From an uncultured Oscillospiraceae bacterium (GTDB taxonomy: Bacteria > Bacillota > Clostridia > Oscillospirales > Oscillospiraceae), in contig CAKUDE010000013.1 in assembly GCA_934645175.1 (NCBI GenBank), positions 1 through 52,817 on the forward strand: DNA of 52,817 bases. The letters run 5' to 3'. The translations under genes were made by a program, and so were the position numbers. Below the pieces are notes generated by a model, which saw only the letters and a program-made list of their open reading frames with translations, had not been told where the DNA came from and searched no databases. Shown piece by piece: positions 37,818 to 45,987 of this stretch. Position 1 is the first letter of the stretch; every line of letters begins with the position of its first letter.

Positions 37818-39656
37818 ATGACCCGTGACGAGCTGCGGCAGGCGGCGAACACGCTGCCCTATGAGCCGGGCGTTTATCTGATGAAAAACGCCGAGGATAC
37901 CGTGATTTATGTCGGAAAGGCAAAAAAGCTCAAAAACCGTGTCAGTCAGTATTTTCAGGATACCTCCTCACACAACGCCAAGACCCGCCGTATGGTCAGC
38001 CAGGTTGACCACTTTGAGACCATTGCAGCCGCGACGGAGTTTGAGGCACTGGTGCTGGAATGCTCGCTGATTAAACGTTATCGCCCAAAGTATAATATCC
38101 TGCTCAAGGACGACAAGGGTTATCCGTATTTGCGTGTCGATCTGCGTGAAAGTTTTCCGAAAATGACGCTCGCCGCACGACTGGGCGACGATGGCGCCCG
38201 CTATTTCGGCCCCTTCGGCAGCCGGGGCAGCACGCAGCGGATTATCGATACGATCATCCGTGCCTTTTCCCTGCCCTCCTGCTCACGGCAGTTTCCGCGC
38301 GACATCGGAAAAGAGCGCCCCTGCCTGAATTACCAGCTCGGCTACTGTGCGGGTTGGTGCAGGGGGACGCCGGAGCAGACGGAGTATCATACGCGTATGG
38401 AGCAAGCCGTCATGCTGCTCGACGGAAAGCACAAGCCGCTGGCCGATTCTCTTCGTGAGCAGATGGAGCAGGCGGCGGACTCGCTGGAGTTTGAACGCGC
38501 AGCAAAGCTGCGCGACCGCCTGCGCGCGGTGCAGGCGCTTTCCCAGCGCCAGCTCGTTACGGCCAGCGCGTCGGATACCGATGTGCTCGGCTGGGCAATG
38601 ACCGAGGCCAAGGCCTGCTTTGCCGTATTGCACTACCGCGACGGCAATCTGAGCGATAAGGAGTACCGGATTCTTCCCGTGCCGGACGATCCGGATGAGG
38701 CCTTCGCCTCCTTGGTAAGACAATACTACCTTGACCGGCGCAGCGTCCCAAGACATGTGCTTTTGCCGCTGCGTTCGGAGGATACCGCGCTGATGGAGCG
38801 GAGCCTTTCCGAACGCTTCGCAAAGCGTATTTATTTCCGTGTACCGCAGCGCGGCGCGGCGCGCCGCCTGCTGGAGCTGGCGCAGAAAAATGCCCGCGAG
38901 GAGGTGCAGCGCGTAACGAATGCCGAGGAGCGCCGCAGCGGGACGCTTCGTCTGCTTGCGTCAATGCTCGGACTTCCGGAACCGCCGAAGCGCATGGAAG
39001 CCTTCGATATTTCCAACATTGCGGGGACGGATATTGTTGCCTCTATGGTCGTTTTTTGCGAAGGAAAGCCGAAAAAGAGCGATTACAAGCGCTTCAAGCT
39101 CGAAAACATGGACGATCAGGATGACTACGGTGCGATGCGGCAGGTCGTTTGCCGCCGCTTCTGCCATTATCTTGACGGCGACGCGGGCTTTGCCGAGGCG
39201 CCCGATCTGCTGCTGATCGACGGCGGCTCCGTCCATGCCGAAGTTGTTCGCGAAGCGTTGGAGGCCATGGGGCTGCATTTCCCGATCTTCGGTATGGTCA
39301 AGGACGATCGTCACCGTACCCGCGCTCTGACCACGCCGCAGGGGCATGAAATCGATATTCAGGCCAAGCCTGCCGTGTTTGCCCTGATTGGCCGGATTCA
39401 GGAGGAAACGCACCGTTTTGCCATCACCTATCACCGCACGCTGCGCAGCCGGCGCGTCACAGGCTCAAAGCTGGATGCCATTGAGGGCGTAGGCGAGAAG
39501 CGCCGCCTGCTGCTTTTGAAGCACTACGGTTCTCTGCGTGCCATCGGCGAGGCAAGCGTGGAATCCCTGACGCATCTGCTGCCGCGCCCGACCGCGCAGG
39601 CGGTTTATGACTATTTCCATCCGAAGGAGGATGACGATGCGAGTAATCACCGGTAG
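37818..39656 (+). CDS. uvrC: UvrABC excinuclease subunit C
   Basis: 612 residues from the ATG at 37818 with GGAGG 7 nt upstream. GIY-YIG nuclease (3' incision) at 12-95: PGVYLMKNAEDTVIYVGKAKKLKNRV. UvrB-binding UVR motif near 200 (HKPLADSLREQMEQAADSLEFERAAKLRDRL). The RNase H-like C-terminal nuclease (5' incision) begins about 385: FDISNIAGTDIVASMVVF, with LIDGGSVHAE, and VKDDRHRTRAL. Helix-hairpin-helix near 550-600 (IEGVGEKRRLLLLKHYGSL). It makes both incisions in nucleotide excision repair. Overlaps rsmD by 20 nt. Confidence 0.97.
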   Translation: MTRDELRQAANTLPYEPGVYLMKNAEDTVIYVGKAKKLKNRVSQYFQDTSSHNAKTRRMVSQVDHFETIAAATEFEALVLECSLIKRYRPKYNILLKDDKGYPYLRVDLRESFPKMTLAARLGDDGARYFGPFGSRGSTQRIIDTIIRAFSLPSCSRQFPRDIGKERPCLNYQLGYCAGWCRGTPEQTEYHTRMEQAVMLLDGKHKPLADSLREQMEQAADSLEFERAAKLRDRLRAVQALSQRQLVTASASDTDVLGWAMTEAKACFAVLHYRDGNLSDKEYRILPVPDDPDEAFASLVRQYYLDRRSVPRHVLLPLRSEDTALMERSLSERFAKRIYFRVPQRGAARRLLELAQKNAREEVQRVTNAEERRSGTLRLLASMLGLPEPPKRMEAFDISNIAGTDIVASMVVFCEGKPKKSDYKRFKLENMDDQDDYGAMRQVVCRRFCHYLDGDAGFAEAPDLLLIDGGSVHAEVVREALEAMGLHFPIFGMVKDDRHRTRALTTPQGHEIDIQAKPAVFALIGRIQEETHRFAITYHRTLRSRRVTGSKLDAIEGVGEKRRLLLLKHYGSLRAIGEASVESLTHLLPRPTAQAVYDYFHPKEDDDASNHR

Positions 39657-40185
39657 CGCCCGCGGCGTAAACCTGAAGGCTCCGGCGGGGCTGGCCACGC
39701 GGCCGACCGCCGACCGGGTGAAGCAGGCCATGTTCAATATCATCCAGTACGAGATCGGCGGAGAGGTACTGGATCTGTTTGCGGGCTCCGGTCAACTCGG
39801 AATCGAGGCGCTCAGCAGAGGCGCATCGCATGCCGTATTTGTCGATATGCGGGCAGACGCCGTGGAAATCATTCGCGAAAACCTGCGCCGTACGAAGCTC
39901 GCGGAGCGCGCCGAGGTTGTGCGCGGCGATTTTGACGCATACCTCCGCCGCTGCCGCCGCCGCTTCCGACTGATCTTTCTGGATCCGCCCTATGCAGAAA
40001 AATCTCTGGAAAACGCAATAAATCGCCTCGCGGAAATTGACATTTTGGCGGAAGGTGGTATAATCATTACGGAACGGCCTGTCGATAAGCCGCTTCCGGG
40101 CGATTTCCCCGGCCTGACGCGCTCACAGGACTACCGCTACGGCAAGACTGTCGTAACTCTGTTTCGTAAGGAATATAATGTATGA
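39637..40185 (+). CDS. rsmD: 16S rRNA (guanine(966)-N2)-methyltransferase RsmD
   Basis: 182 residues; the ATG at 39637 lies 7 nt after GGAGG and gives the family N-terminus MRVITGSARGVNLKAP. SAM motif I VLDLFAGSGQLGIEALSRGA, catalytic LIFLDPPYAEK (DPPY), and TRPTADRVKQAMFNI, all typical of RsmD. It methylates G966 of 16S rRNA in the 30S subunit. Order uvrC-rsmD-coaD: rsmD-coaD is the widespread core pair, sharing an ATGA overlap here. Confidence 0.95.
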   Translation: MRVITGSARGVNLKAPAGLATRPTADRVKQAMFNIIQYEIGGEVLDLFAGSGQLGIEALSRGASHAVFVDMRADAVEIIRENLRRTKLAERAEVVRGDFDAYLRRCRRRFRLIFLDPPYAEKSLENAINRLAEIDILAEGGIIITERPVDKPLPGDFPGLTRSQDYRYGKTVVTLFRKEYNV

Positions 40186-40682
40186 AGACAGCCGTCTATC
40201 CCGGCAGCTTTGATCCCGTGACCAAGGGACATTTGAATATCATCGAGCGCGCCGCAAAGCTCTTTGACCGTGTGATCGTCTGCGTTATGGTCAATGCGGA
40301 CAAGTCCTCGCCGCTTTTTTCGTTGGAACAGCGCAAGGAACATCTGCGGCACGTTACCGCGCATCTGGAGAATGTGGTTGTCGATGCACATGACGGATTA
40401 CTTGCCGAATATGCACGGCAGAACGGCTGTTGTACCGTAATCAAGGGGCTGCGCGCCGGTTCGGACTTTGAAAAAGAGTTCCAGATGGCCATGATAAACC
40501 GCAAGCTCAATCCGGAGCTGGACTCCCTGTTTCTGACGGCGGAGCACCAGTATATGTACCTCAGCTCCAGTATTGTCAAGGAGCTGGCGCATTACGGCGC
40601 GGCGCTGGGGGACTTCCTTCCGCCGGAGATTATCGAGGAATTTCAGGAGACCATCCGCTTCAGAAATACAGGAAAACAATAA
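40182..40682 (+). CDS. coaD: Phosphopantetheine adenylyltransferase
   Basis: 166 residues, ATGA overlap with rsmD. Nucleotidyl-transferase signature GSFDPVTKGHLNII, and LSSSIVKELAHYGA with the C-terminal ISSS-type loop. It adds AMP to 4'-phosphopantetheine, the penultimate step of coenzyme A synthesis. Length agrees with E. coli CoaD (159). Acts as a homohexamer in the cytoplasm. Confidence 0.97.
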   Translation: MKTAVYPGSFDPVTKGHLNIIERAAKLFDRVIVCVMVNADKSSPLFSLEQRKEHLRHVTAHLENVVVDAHDGLLAEYARQNGCCTVIKGLRAGSDFEKEFQMAMINRKLNPELDSLFLTAEHQYMYLSSSIVKELAHYGAALGDFLPPEIIEEFQETIRFRNTGKQ

Positions 40683-40694
40683 GGAGGCACAAGC

Positions 40695-41198
40695 ATGAAC
40701 GAACATAGCATCGACGAATTGATCGGTACCTTATATGAGATGGTTCAGGACGCACGCGGCGTCCCGTTCAGCTCGGATAAGTGCGCGCTCGACCGCAATC
40801 AGGTTTTGGATTTGCTCGATGAGCTCAGCAATCGTCTGCCGGGCGAGCTGAAGCAGGCGAAGACCATCGTGGAATCCAGAACGGAGCTTATCAACAACGC
40901 AAAGCGCGAGGCAGAAGGCATTCTTAAGAATGCACAGAGTCAGGCGCGCCAGCTCGTCAGTCAGGACGCCATCTATCAGGAGGCGCGCGCACAGGCCAAC
41001 GATATGGTCCGCGCCGCTCAGGAAAAGATCAAGGGACTGCGTCAGGCCACGAATGATTACGTGGATGATTCTCTGCGCTCGACCGAGGAGGCCGTCGCCG
41101 AGGCGCTGGCAAAGATCCGCGATTCCCGCGCAAAGTTCCGCGCTCTGACCACCCCGCAGACCAGAAACAATCCGTCTGCCATCATCGAGGACGTGTAA
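40695..41198 (+). CDS. Coiled-coil protein of the coaD neighbourhood, unknown function
   Basis: 167 residues; ATG at 40695 with AAGGAGG. Almost wholly helical: a long heptad pattern from about 45 to 150 (LKQAKTIVESRTELINNAKREAEGILKNAQSQ region) resembles ATP-synthase subunit b or DivIVA-type coiled coils, without a membrane anchor. The N-terminal 45 residues are globular. Similar proteins follow coaD in other clostridia, with no assigned function. A role in scaffold or septum organisation would be conjecture. Terminator follows directly. Confidence 0.75.
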   Translation: MNEHSIDELIGTLYEMVQDARGVPFSSDKCALDRNQVLDLLDELSNRLPGELKQAKTIVESRTELINNAKREAEGILKNAQSQARQLVSQDAIYQEARAQANDMVRAAQEKIKGLRQATNDYVDDSLRSTEEAVAEALAKIRDSRAKFRALTTPQTRNNPSAIIEDV

Positions 41199-41204
41199 AA
41201 CTGC

Positions 41205-41236
41205 ACAGGCCGATTCGACAGAATCGGCCTGTTTTC
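41205..41236 (+). terminator. Rho-independent terminator
   Basis: ACAGGCCGATTC-GACA-GAATCGGCCTGT: a 12-bp perfect stem and TTTT. Confidence 0.9.
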
Positions 41237-41249
41237 CGTAGGAGGAGTT

Positions 41250-42950
41250 ATGGATTATCGTACAAACTATGAGTTCTGGCGCGAACACGCGCCGATGACC
41301 GCGCGGGAGCGCGGCGAGCTGGATCGCACTGCGTCGGATGAGCAGTCGCTCAGGGGCGCCTTCGGCGCGGAGCTGCAATTTGGTACCGCGGGCATCCGCG
41401 GTATTATGGAGCAGGGCACGAACCGCATGAACGAGTTTACCGTCCGTCGCACGGCGCAGGGGTTGGCTGCGTGGCTCTGTGAGAGCAAACTACCGCAAAA
41501 ATGCGCTATCGCTTACGATTCGCGGCACAATTCCCGCCGCTTTGCCGAGATCTGCGCGGAGGCACTGGCGGAGCGCGGCGTTCGCGTCTATCTGTATCAT
41601 GAGCTGGCGCCTACGCCAATGCTTTCGTTTGCCGTGCGCGAGCTGGGCTGCGGCTGTGGCATCGTTGTCTCCGCCAGCCACAATGCCGGTACCTATAACG
41701 GCATCAAGTGCTACGGCCCGGACGGCTGCCAGATGACCGATGAGCCCGCGGCGCGTGTTTCCGAGTCGATCCGAAGCATACCGTATTTTCTCGCGCCGAA
41801 ATACTCGTTTGACGAGCTGCTGCGGCAGGGAAGTGTGGAGTATATCGCGCCGGAGCTTTGGGAGCGTTATTATCGCACCGTACTTGCACAGCGAGTGACG
41901 GATCGGACGGCCGAAGGGCTGCATGTTGTCTATACGCCCTTGTGCGGCACGGGAAACAAGCCTGTGCGTGAGGCGCTGCGGCGCATCGGCGCACAGGTGG
42001 AGGTCGTTTCCGTACAGGAGAAGCCGGACGGTGATTTCAAGACCTGCGAGTACCCCAACCCGGAGACGGACGCGGCGCTGGACGAGAGCTACAAGCTGGC
42101 GCGTGTCAGCCACCCCGACCTCATTCTCGGCACCGACCCGGATTGCGACCGTGCCGCCGTTGCGGTCGAGAAGGACGGAAAATTTGTAAAGCTGACCGGC
42201 AATGAGCTGGGCTGCCTGCTGCTGGACTACATTCTCGGCACGCTCCGTGCGGAGAACCGTCTGCCCGAGGGGGCGACCGCCATTCGCAGCATTGTTTCTA
42301 CACCGCTTGCCGACCGAATCTGCGAAAAATACGGCGTGCAGATGGTGAAGGTTCTGACCGGCTTTAAGTATATCGGCGGAGAAATTCTGAAGCTGGAGCA
42401 GGCGGGGCAGGAAAAGCGCTTCCTGTTTGCCTTTGAAGAGAGCTGCGGCTATCTGAAGGGCAGCTATGCCCGCGACAAGGATGCGGTAATCGCCTCCGTT
42501 CTGACCGTTGATCTGGCTGCGAAGCTAAAACGTGAGGGAAAGAACCTGTTTGACCGGATGCAGGAGCTGTACCATGAGTTTGGCTGGCATGAGACGAAGG
42601 TCGTGAGCATCGAGCTTCAGGGGCCGGACGCCATGCAGATTGCGGCGGATTTTATGACGCGCTTCCGCGCGGAGCTTCCCACTTCGCTCGGCGGCGTTGC
42701 CGTAACGTTCTGTACGGACTATCGGAGCCGGATGTCAAAGGATTTCCGCACGGGAGAAACGCAGCCCGTGACGCTTCCGCAGTCGAATGTTGTGGCGCTG
42801 GAGCTGGACGGAAAGGGGAGCGTGATCGTTCGACCCTCCGGAACGGAGCCGAAGATCAAATTCTACCTGACCGCTGTTTCGGAGAAAAAGGAAGACGCGC
42901 TGGCGCTGCTTGCGCGGTTGGAGAACGATATGCGTGCTTTTTTGAACTGA
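41250..42950 (+). CDS. Phosphohexomutase (phosphoglucomutase/phosphomannomutase family)
   Basis: 566 residues; ATG at 41250 with GGAGGAG. Substrate and metal motifs: FGTAGIRGIMEQGTNRMNEFT, the phosphoserine loop VVSASHNAGTYNGIK, metal loop GTDPDCDRAAVAV, sugar loop FAFEESCGYLKGSYARDKD and the phosphate loop VRPSGTEPKIKFYL. Length and motifs suit PgcA-type alpha-phosphoglucomutases of Firmicutes, which interconvert glucose-6-phosphate and glucose-1-phosphate for cell-wall and polysaccharide precursors. Phosphomannomutase activity cannot be ruled out. It starts just after a terminator; no clear separate promoter was found. Confidence 0.93.
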   Translation: MDYRTNYEFWREHAPMTARERGELDRTASDEQSLRGAFGAELQFGTAGIRGIMEQGTNRMNEFTVRRTAQGLAAWLCESKLPQKCAIAYDSRHNSRRFAEICAEALAERGVRVYLYHELAPTPMLSFAVRELGCGCGIVVSASHNAGTYNGIKCYGPDGCQMTDEPAARVSESIRSIPYFLAPKYSFDELLRQGSVEYIAPELWERYYRTVLAQRVTDRTAEGLHVVYTPLCGTGNKPVREALRRIGAQVEVVSVQEKPDGDFKTCEYPNPETDAALDESYKLARVSHPDLILGTDPDCDRAAVAVEKDGKFVKLTGNELGCLLLDYILGTLRAENRLPEGATAIRSIVSTPLADRICEKYGVQMVKVLTGFKYIGGEILKLEQAGQEKRFLFAFEESCGYLKGSYARDKDAVIASVLTVDLAAKLKREGKNLFDRMQELYHEFGWHETKVVSIELQGPDAMQIAADFMTRFRAELPTSLGGVAVTFCTDYRSRMSKDFRTGETQPVTLPQSNVVALELDGKGSVIVRPSGTEPKIKFYLTAVSEKKEDALALLARLENDMRAFLN

Positions 42951-42953
42951 CGC

Positions 42954-42982
42954 TTGACAAATCCGGCATACTCTGCTATCAT
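42954..42982 (+). promoter_or_regulatory. Sigma-A promoter of the T-box-valS unit
   Basis: TTGACA (42954-42959), 17 nt, TATCAT (42977-42982), placed immediately after the mutase stop; start near 42989. Confidence 0.75.
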
Positions 42983-42989
42983 AAGCGCA

Positions 42990-43221
42990 ATATTTCCAAA
43001 CGCGATGAGGAAGAGGAGTACCTCGCAGACCAATGCAGAGAGGGGACGGTTGGTGCAAGTCCCTGCGGTGGGCGCGGGAAGGTCGCTTCGGAGCGACGGA
43101 GCCGAACAAAAGTAAGCCCCGGCGGGTTCTCCCGTTACAGAGATCGAGCGCCCCGCAGTGCGGGGAAGTCAGGTGGTACCGCGGTATTTTGTCGCCCTGA
43201 GTCGAAGGACTCAGGGCGTTT
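42990..43221 (+). promoter_or_regulatory. T-box leader of valS (tRNA-Val responsive)
   Basis: About 230 nt. Conserved AGAGAGGGG-type and GCAAGTCC-like elements of stem I precede GGGAAGGTCGC, in which GTC (43082-43084) is a plausible valine specifier codon. The T-box sequence AGGTGGTACCGCGG lies at 43171-43184. A strong terminator follows: CGCCCTGAGTC / GACTCAGGGCG (43193-43218) and TTTTTT. Uncharged tRNA-Val would stabilise the antiterminator and allow valS transcription. Confidence 0.9.
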
Positions 43222-43244
43222 TTTATCAGAAGAGGAGTGAACTT

Positions 43245-45881
43245 ATGCGAGAATTACCGAAAACCTATGATCCGAAGGATGTCGAAAGCCGGATCTACCG
43301 TTTCTGGGAGGAGGGCGGCTATTTCCACGCCGTGCCGGATACGGCGAAAAAGCCCTTTACTATCGTTATGCCGCCCCCCAATGTAACGGGGCAGCTGCAT
43401 ATCGGCCATGCGATGGACGATACGCTTCAGGATACGCTTATCCGATTCAAGCGAATGCAGGGTTACAACGCGTTGTATCTGCCCGGCGTCGATCACGCCG
43501 GCATTGCCACGCAGATTAAGGTTGAGGAGGCGCTGCGCGGCGAGGGCCTGACGCGCTATGACCTCGGCCGTGAAAAGTTTCTGGAGCGTGTGTGGGACTG
43601 GAAGCACCGTTTTGGCAACCGTATTGTTGAACAGCAGAAAAAGTTGGGTGTCTCTGCCGACTGGGAGCGTTCGCGTTTCACAATGGACGAGGGCTGTTCA
43701 AAGGCCGTGCGCGAGGTATTTGTCAATCTCTATGAACAGGGGCTGATTTACAAGGGCAGCCGCATTATCAACTGGTGTCCGAACTGCGTGACCGCATTGT
43801 CGGATGCGGAGGTCGAGTATGTCGATAAGCCCGGCAACCTGTGGCATATTCGCTATCCGCTGGAGGACGGCTCCGGCGAGGTCGTCGTTGCCACCACGCG
43901 TCCGGAGACCATGCTCGGCGACTCCGGCGTCTGTGTCAACCCGAACGACGAACGCTATCGTGCGATTGTTGGGAAAAATGTGATTCTGCCGCTGCTGAAC
44001 AAGCCCATTCCCGTGGTTGCGGACGATTATGCCGAGATGGAATTCGGCACCGGCTGCGTTAAGATGACTCCGGCGCACGATCCGAATGACTTTGAGGTCG
44101 GCCTGCGGCACAATCTGGAAGTGATCCGCGTGCTCGACGACAACGGCAAGGTCAACGAGCTTGGCGGAAAATATCAGGGACTGGATCGCTATGAGGCGAG
44201 AAAGCAGATCGTTGCCGATTTGGATGCGCAGGGCTATCTGGTCAAGGTCGAGCCGTACAGCCATAATGTCGGCACCTGCTACCGCTGCCATAAGGACGTT
44301 GAGCCCATCATCTCGGCACAGTGGTTTGTGAAGATGAAGCCGCTGGCGGAGGAGGCGCTGCGCGTTGTGCGCGAAGGGCAGACACGCTTCGTGCCCGACC
44401 GCTTTACGAAGATTTATACGAACTGGATGGAGAACGTCCGGGACTGGTGCATTTCCCGTCAGCTCTGGTGGGGGCACCAGATACCGGCGTGGTACTGCGC
44501 CGATTGCGGGCATATGACCGTCTCGCGCGAGGATGCAACCTGCTGCGAGGCCTGCGGAAGCAGGAATATCACACGCGACGAGGATGTGCTGGATACCTGG
44601 TTCTCGTCTGCGCTCTGGCCGTTTGAGACGCTCGGCTGGCCGGATACGAACTCGGAGGATTACAAATATTTCTATCCGACGGACGTGCTGGTCACGGGTT
44701 ATGACATTATTTTCTTCTGGGTGGCGCGTATGATCTTCTCCGCCTGCAAGCAGACGAAGATTCCTCCGTTCCACACGGTGCTGATTCACGGCCTGGTGCG
44801 CGATGACAAGGGCAGAAAAATGTCCAAGTCGCTCGGAAACGGAATTGATCCGCTGGAGATGATCGACCGCTACGGCGCCGACGCGCTGCGCATGAATATG
44901 ATCACCGGCAACTCTCCCGGAAACGATATGCGCTTCTACGTTGAGCGCTGCGAGGCAATGCGTAACTTTGCAAACAAGCTTTGGAACGCCAGCCGCTATG
45001 TCATGATGAACCTTGGCGACGCGCCCTGTGTGCTGCCCGATGCGGCGGAGTTGGAGACGGCGGACAAATGGATTCTGTCGAAGCTGAACCGCCTGATCGG
45101 CGAAGTGACGGAGAATCTGGACAAGTACGAGCTGGGCGTCGCGGTACAGAAAATCTACGATTTTATCTGGGACAGCTATTGCGACTGGTATATCGAGCTG
45201 ACCAAGGCTCGGCTTTACGGTGAGGATGCCACAGGCAAGCGCAGTGCGCAGCGCGTGCTGGTCTGGGTGCTTGACCGCATTCTGCGCCTGATGCATCCGT
45301 TCATGCCATTCATCACCGAGGAAATCTGGCAGGCGATTCCGCACGAGGGCGCGGCGCTGATCTGCGCCGAGTGGCCGAAAACGGACGCCGCACTGGACTT
45401 CCCGGCGGAGGAGACGGCAATGGAAAGCATCATGAACGCCATCCGCGCCGTGCGCAATCGCCGTGCGGAGATGAATGTGCCGCCGTCGAAGAAGACGACG
45501 CTCTATATCGTTGCGCAGCAGCCGGAGGTTTTCCGTGCGGGTATAGGCTTTATTACCCGTCTGGCCTATGCCGACGAGGTGATCGTCTCCGGGAGCGAAC
45601 CGGAGGGCCACGAGTCGATGGCGCGTTGCGTGACGCATGACGCAGCGTTGTATATGCCCATGAGCCAGCTTGTAGATGTGGCTGCGGAGCTTGCACGCCT
45701 TGCCAAGGAGCGCGAAAAGGCCGAACGCGGACTGGCGGGGATTCGCGCAAAGCTTGCGAATCCCGGATTCGTGGCGAAGGCGCCGGAAGCAGTCGTCGCG
45801 GCCGAGCGTGAGAAGGCAGGAAAATACGAAGCGCTGCTTCGTCAGCTTGCCGAAAGCGAGGAACGACTGAAGAAGCTGTGA
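43245..45881 (+). CDS. valS: Valyl-tRNA synthetase
   Basis: 878 residues from the ATG at 43245 with GAGGAG about 8 nt upstream, giving MRELPKTYDPKDVE; a longer frame would run into the T-box. Class I signatures: PPPNVTGQLHIGHAMDDTL (HIGH) and GRKMSKSLGN (KMSKS). The CP1 editing domain spans about 180-370 (VVVATTRPETMLGDSGV, GTGCVKMTPAHDPNDFEVG). Zn-binding cysteines of the insertion (CYRCHK, CADCGH, CCEACG) are visible. The C-terminal coiled-coil arm (about 800-878) ends LAESEERLKKL. It is the sole gene of the T-box-controlled unit and is followed by a terminator. Confidence 0.98.
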   Translation: MRELPKTYDPKDVESRIYRFWEEGGYFHAVPDTAKKPFTIVMPPPNVTGQLHIGHAMDDTLQDTLIRFKRMQGYNALYLPGVDHAGIATQIKVEEALRGEGLTRYDLGREKFLERVWDWKHRFGNRIVEQQKKLGVSADWERSRFTMDEGCSKAVREVFVNLYEQGLIYKGSRIINWCPNCVTALSDAEVEYVDKPGNLWHIRYPLEDGSGEVVVATTRPETMLGDSGVCVNPNDERYRAIVGKNVILPLLNKPIPVVADDYAEMEFGTGCVKMTPAHDPNDFEVGLRHNLEVIRVLDDNGKVNELGGKYQGLDRYEARKQIVADLDAQGYLVKVEPYSHNVGTCYRCHKDVEPIISAQWFVKMKPLAEEALRVVREGQTRFVPDRFTKIYTNWMENVRDWCISRQLWWGHQIPAWYCADCGHMTVSREDATCCEACGSRNITRDEDVLDTWFSSALWPFETLGWPDTNSEDYKYFYPTDVLVTGYDIIFFWVARMIFSACKQTKIPPFHTVLIHGLVRDDKGRKMSKSLGNGIDPLEMIDRYGADALRMNMITGNSPGNDMRFYVERCEAMRNFANKLWNASRYVMMNLGDAPCVLPDAAELETADKWILSKLNRLIGEVTENLDKYELGVAVQKIYDFIWDSYCDWYIELTKARLYGEDATGKRSAQRVLVWVLDRILRLMHPFMPFITEEIWQAIPHEGAALICAEWPKTDAALDFPAEETAMESIMNAIRAVRNRRAEMNVPPSKKTTLYIVAQQPEVFRAGIGFITRLAYADEVIVSGSEPEGHESMARCVTHDAALYMPMSQLVDVAAELARLAKEREKAERGLAGIRAKLANPGFVAKAPEAVVAAEREKAGKYEALLRQLAESEERLKKL

Positions 45882-45892
45882 TGTTAAAACTT

Positions 45893-45925
45893 CAGGGGCT
45901 CTGCGGAGGCGGAGCCCCTGTTTTC
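45893..45925 (+). terminator. Rho-independent terminator of valS
   Basis: CAGGGGCTC-N10-GAGCCCCTG, nine base pairs, then TTTTC. Confidence 0.88.
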
Positions 45926-45926
45926 A

Positions 45927-45956
45927 TTGACAAGCAGACCGCCTGTGGGGTATAAT
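45927..45956 (+). promoter_or_regulatory. Sigma-A promoter of addBA
   Basis: TTGACA (45927-45932) and TATAAT (45951-45956), both perfect, with an 18-nt spacer. Lies immediately after the valS terminator. Confidence 0.8.
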
Positions 45957-45987
45957 CGGTATCATAAAACTTCCCGCCGGGAGTGGG

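Noticed and set aside
43698..45638. 646-codon minus-strand frame antisense to valS
   Set aside because: valS is certain on the plus strand; the antisense frame has no recognisable domain or start signals.
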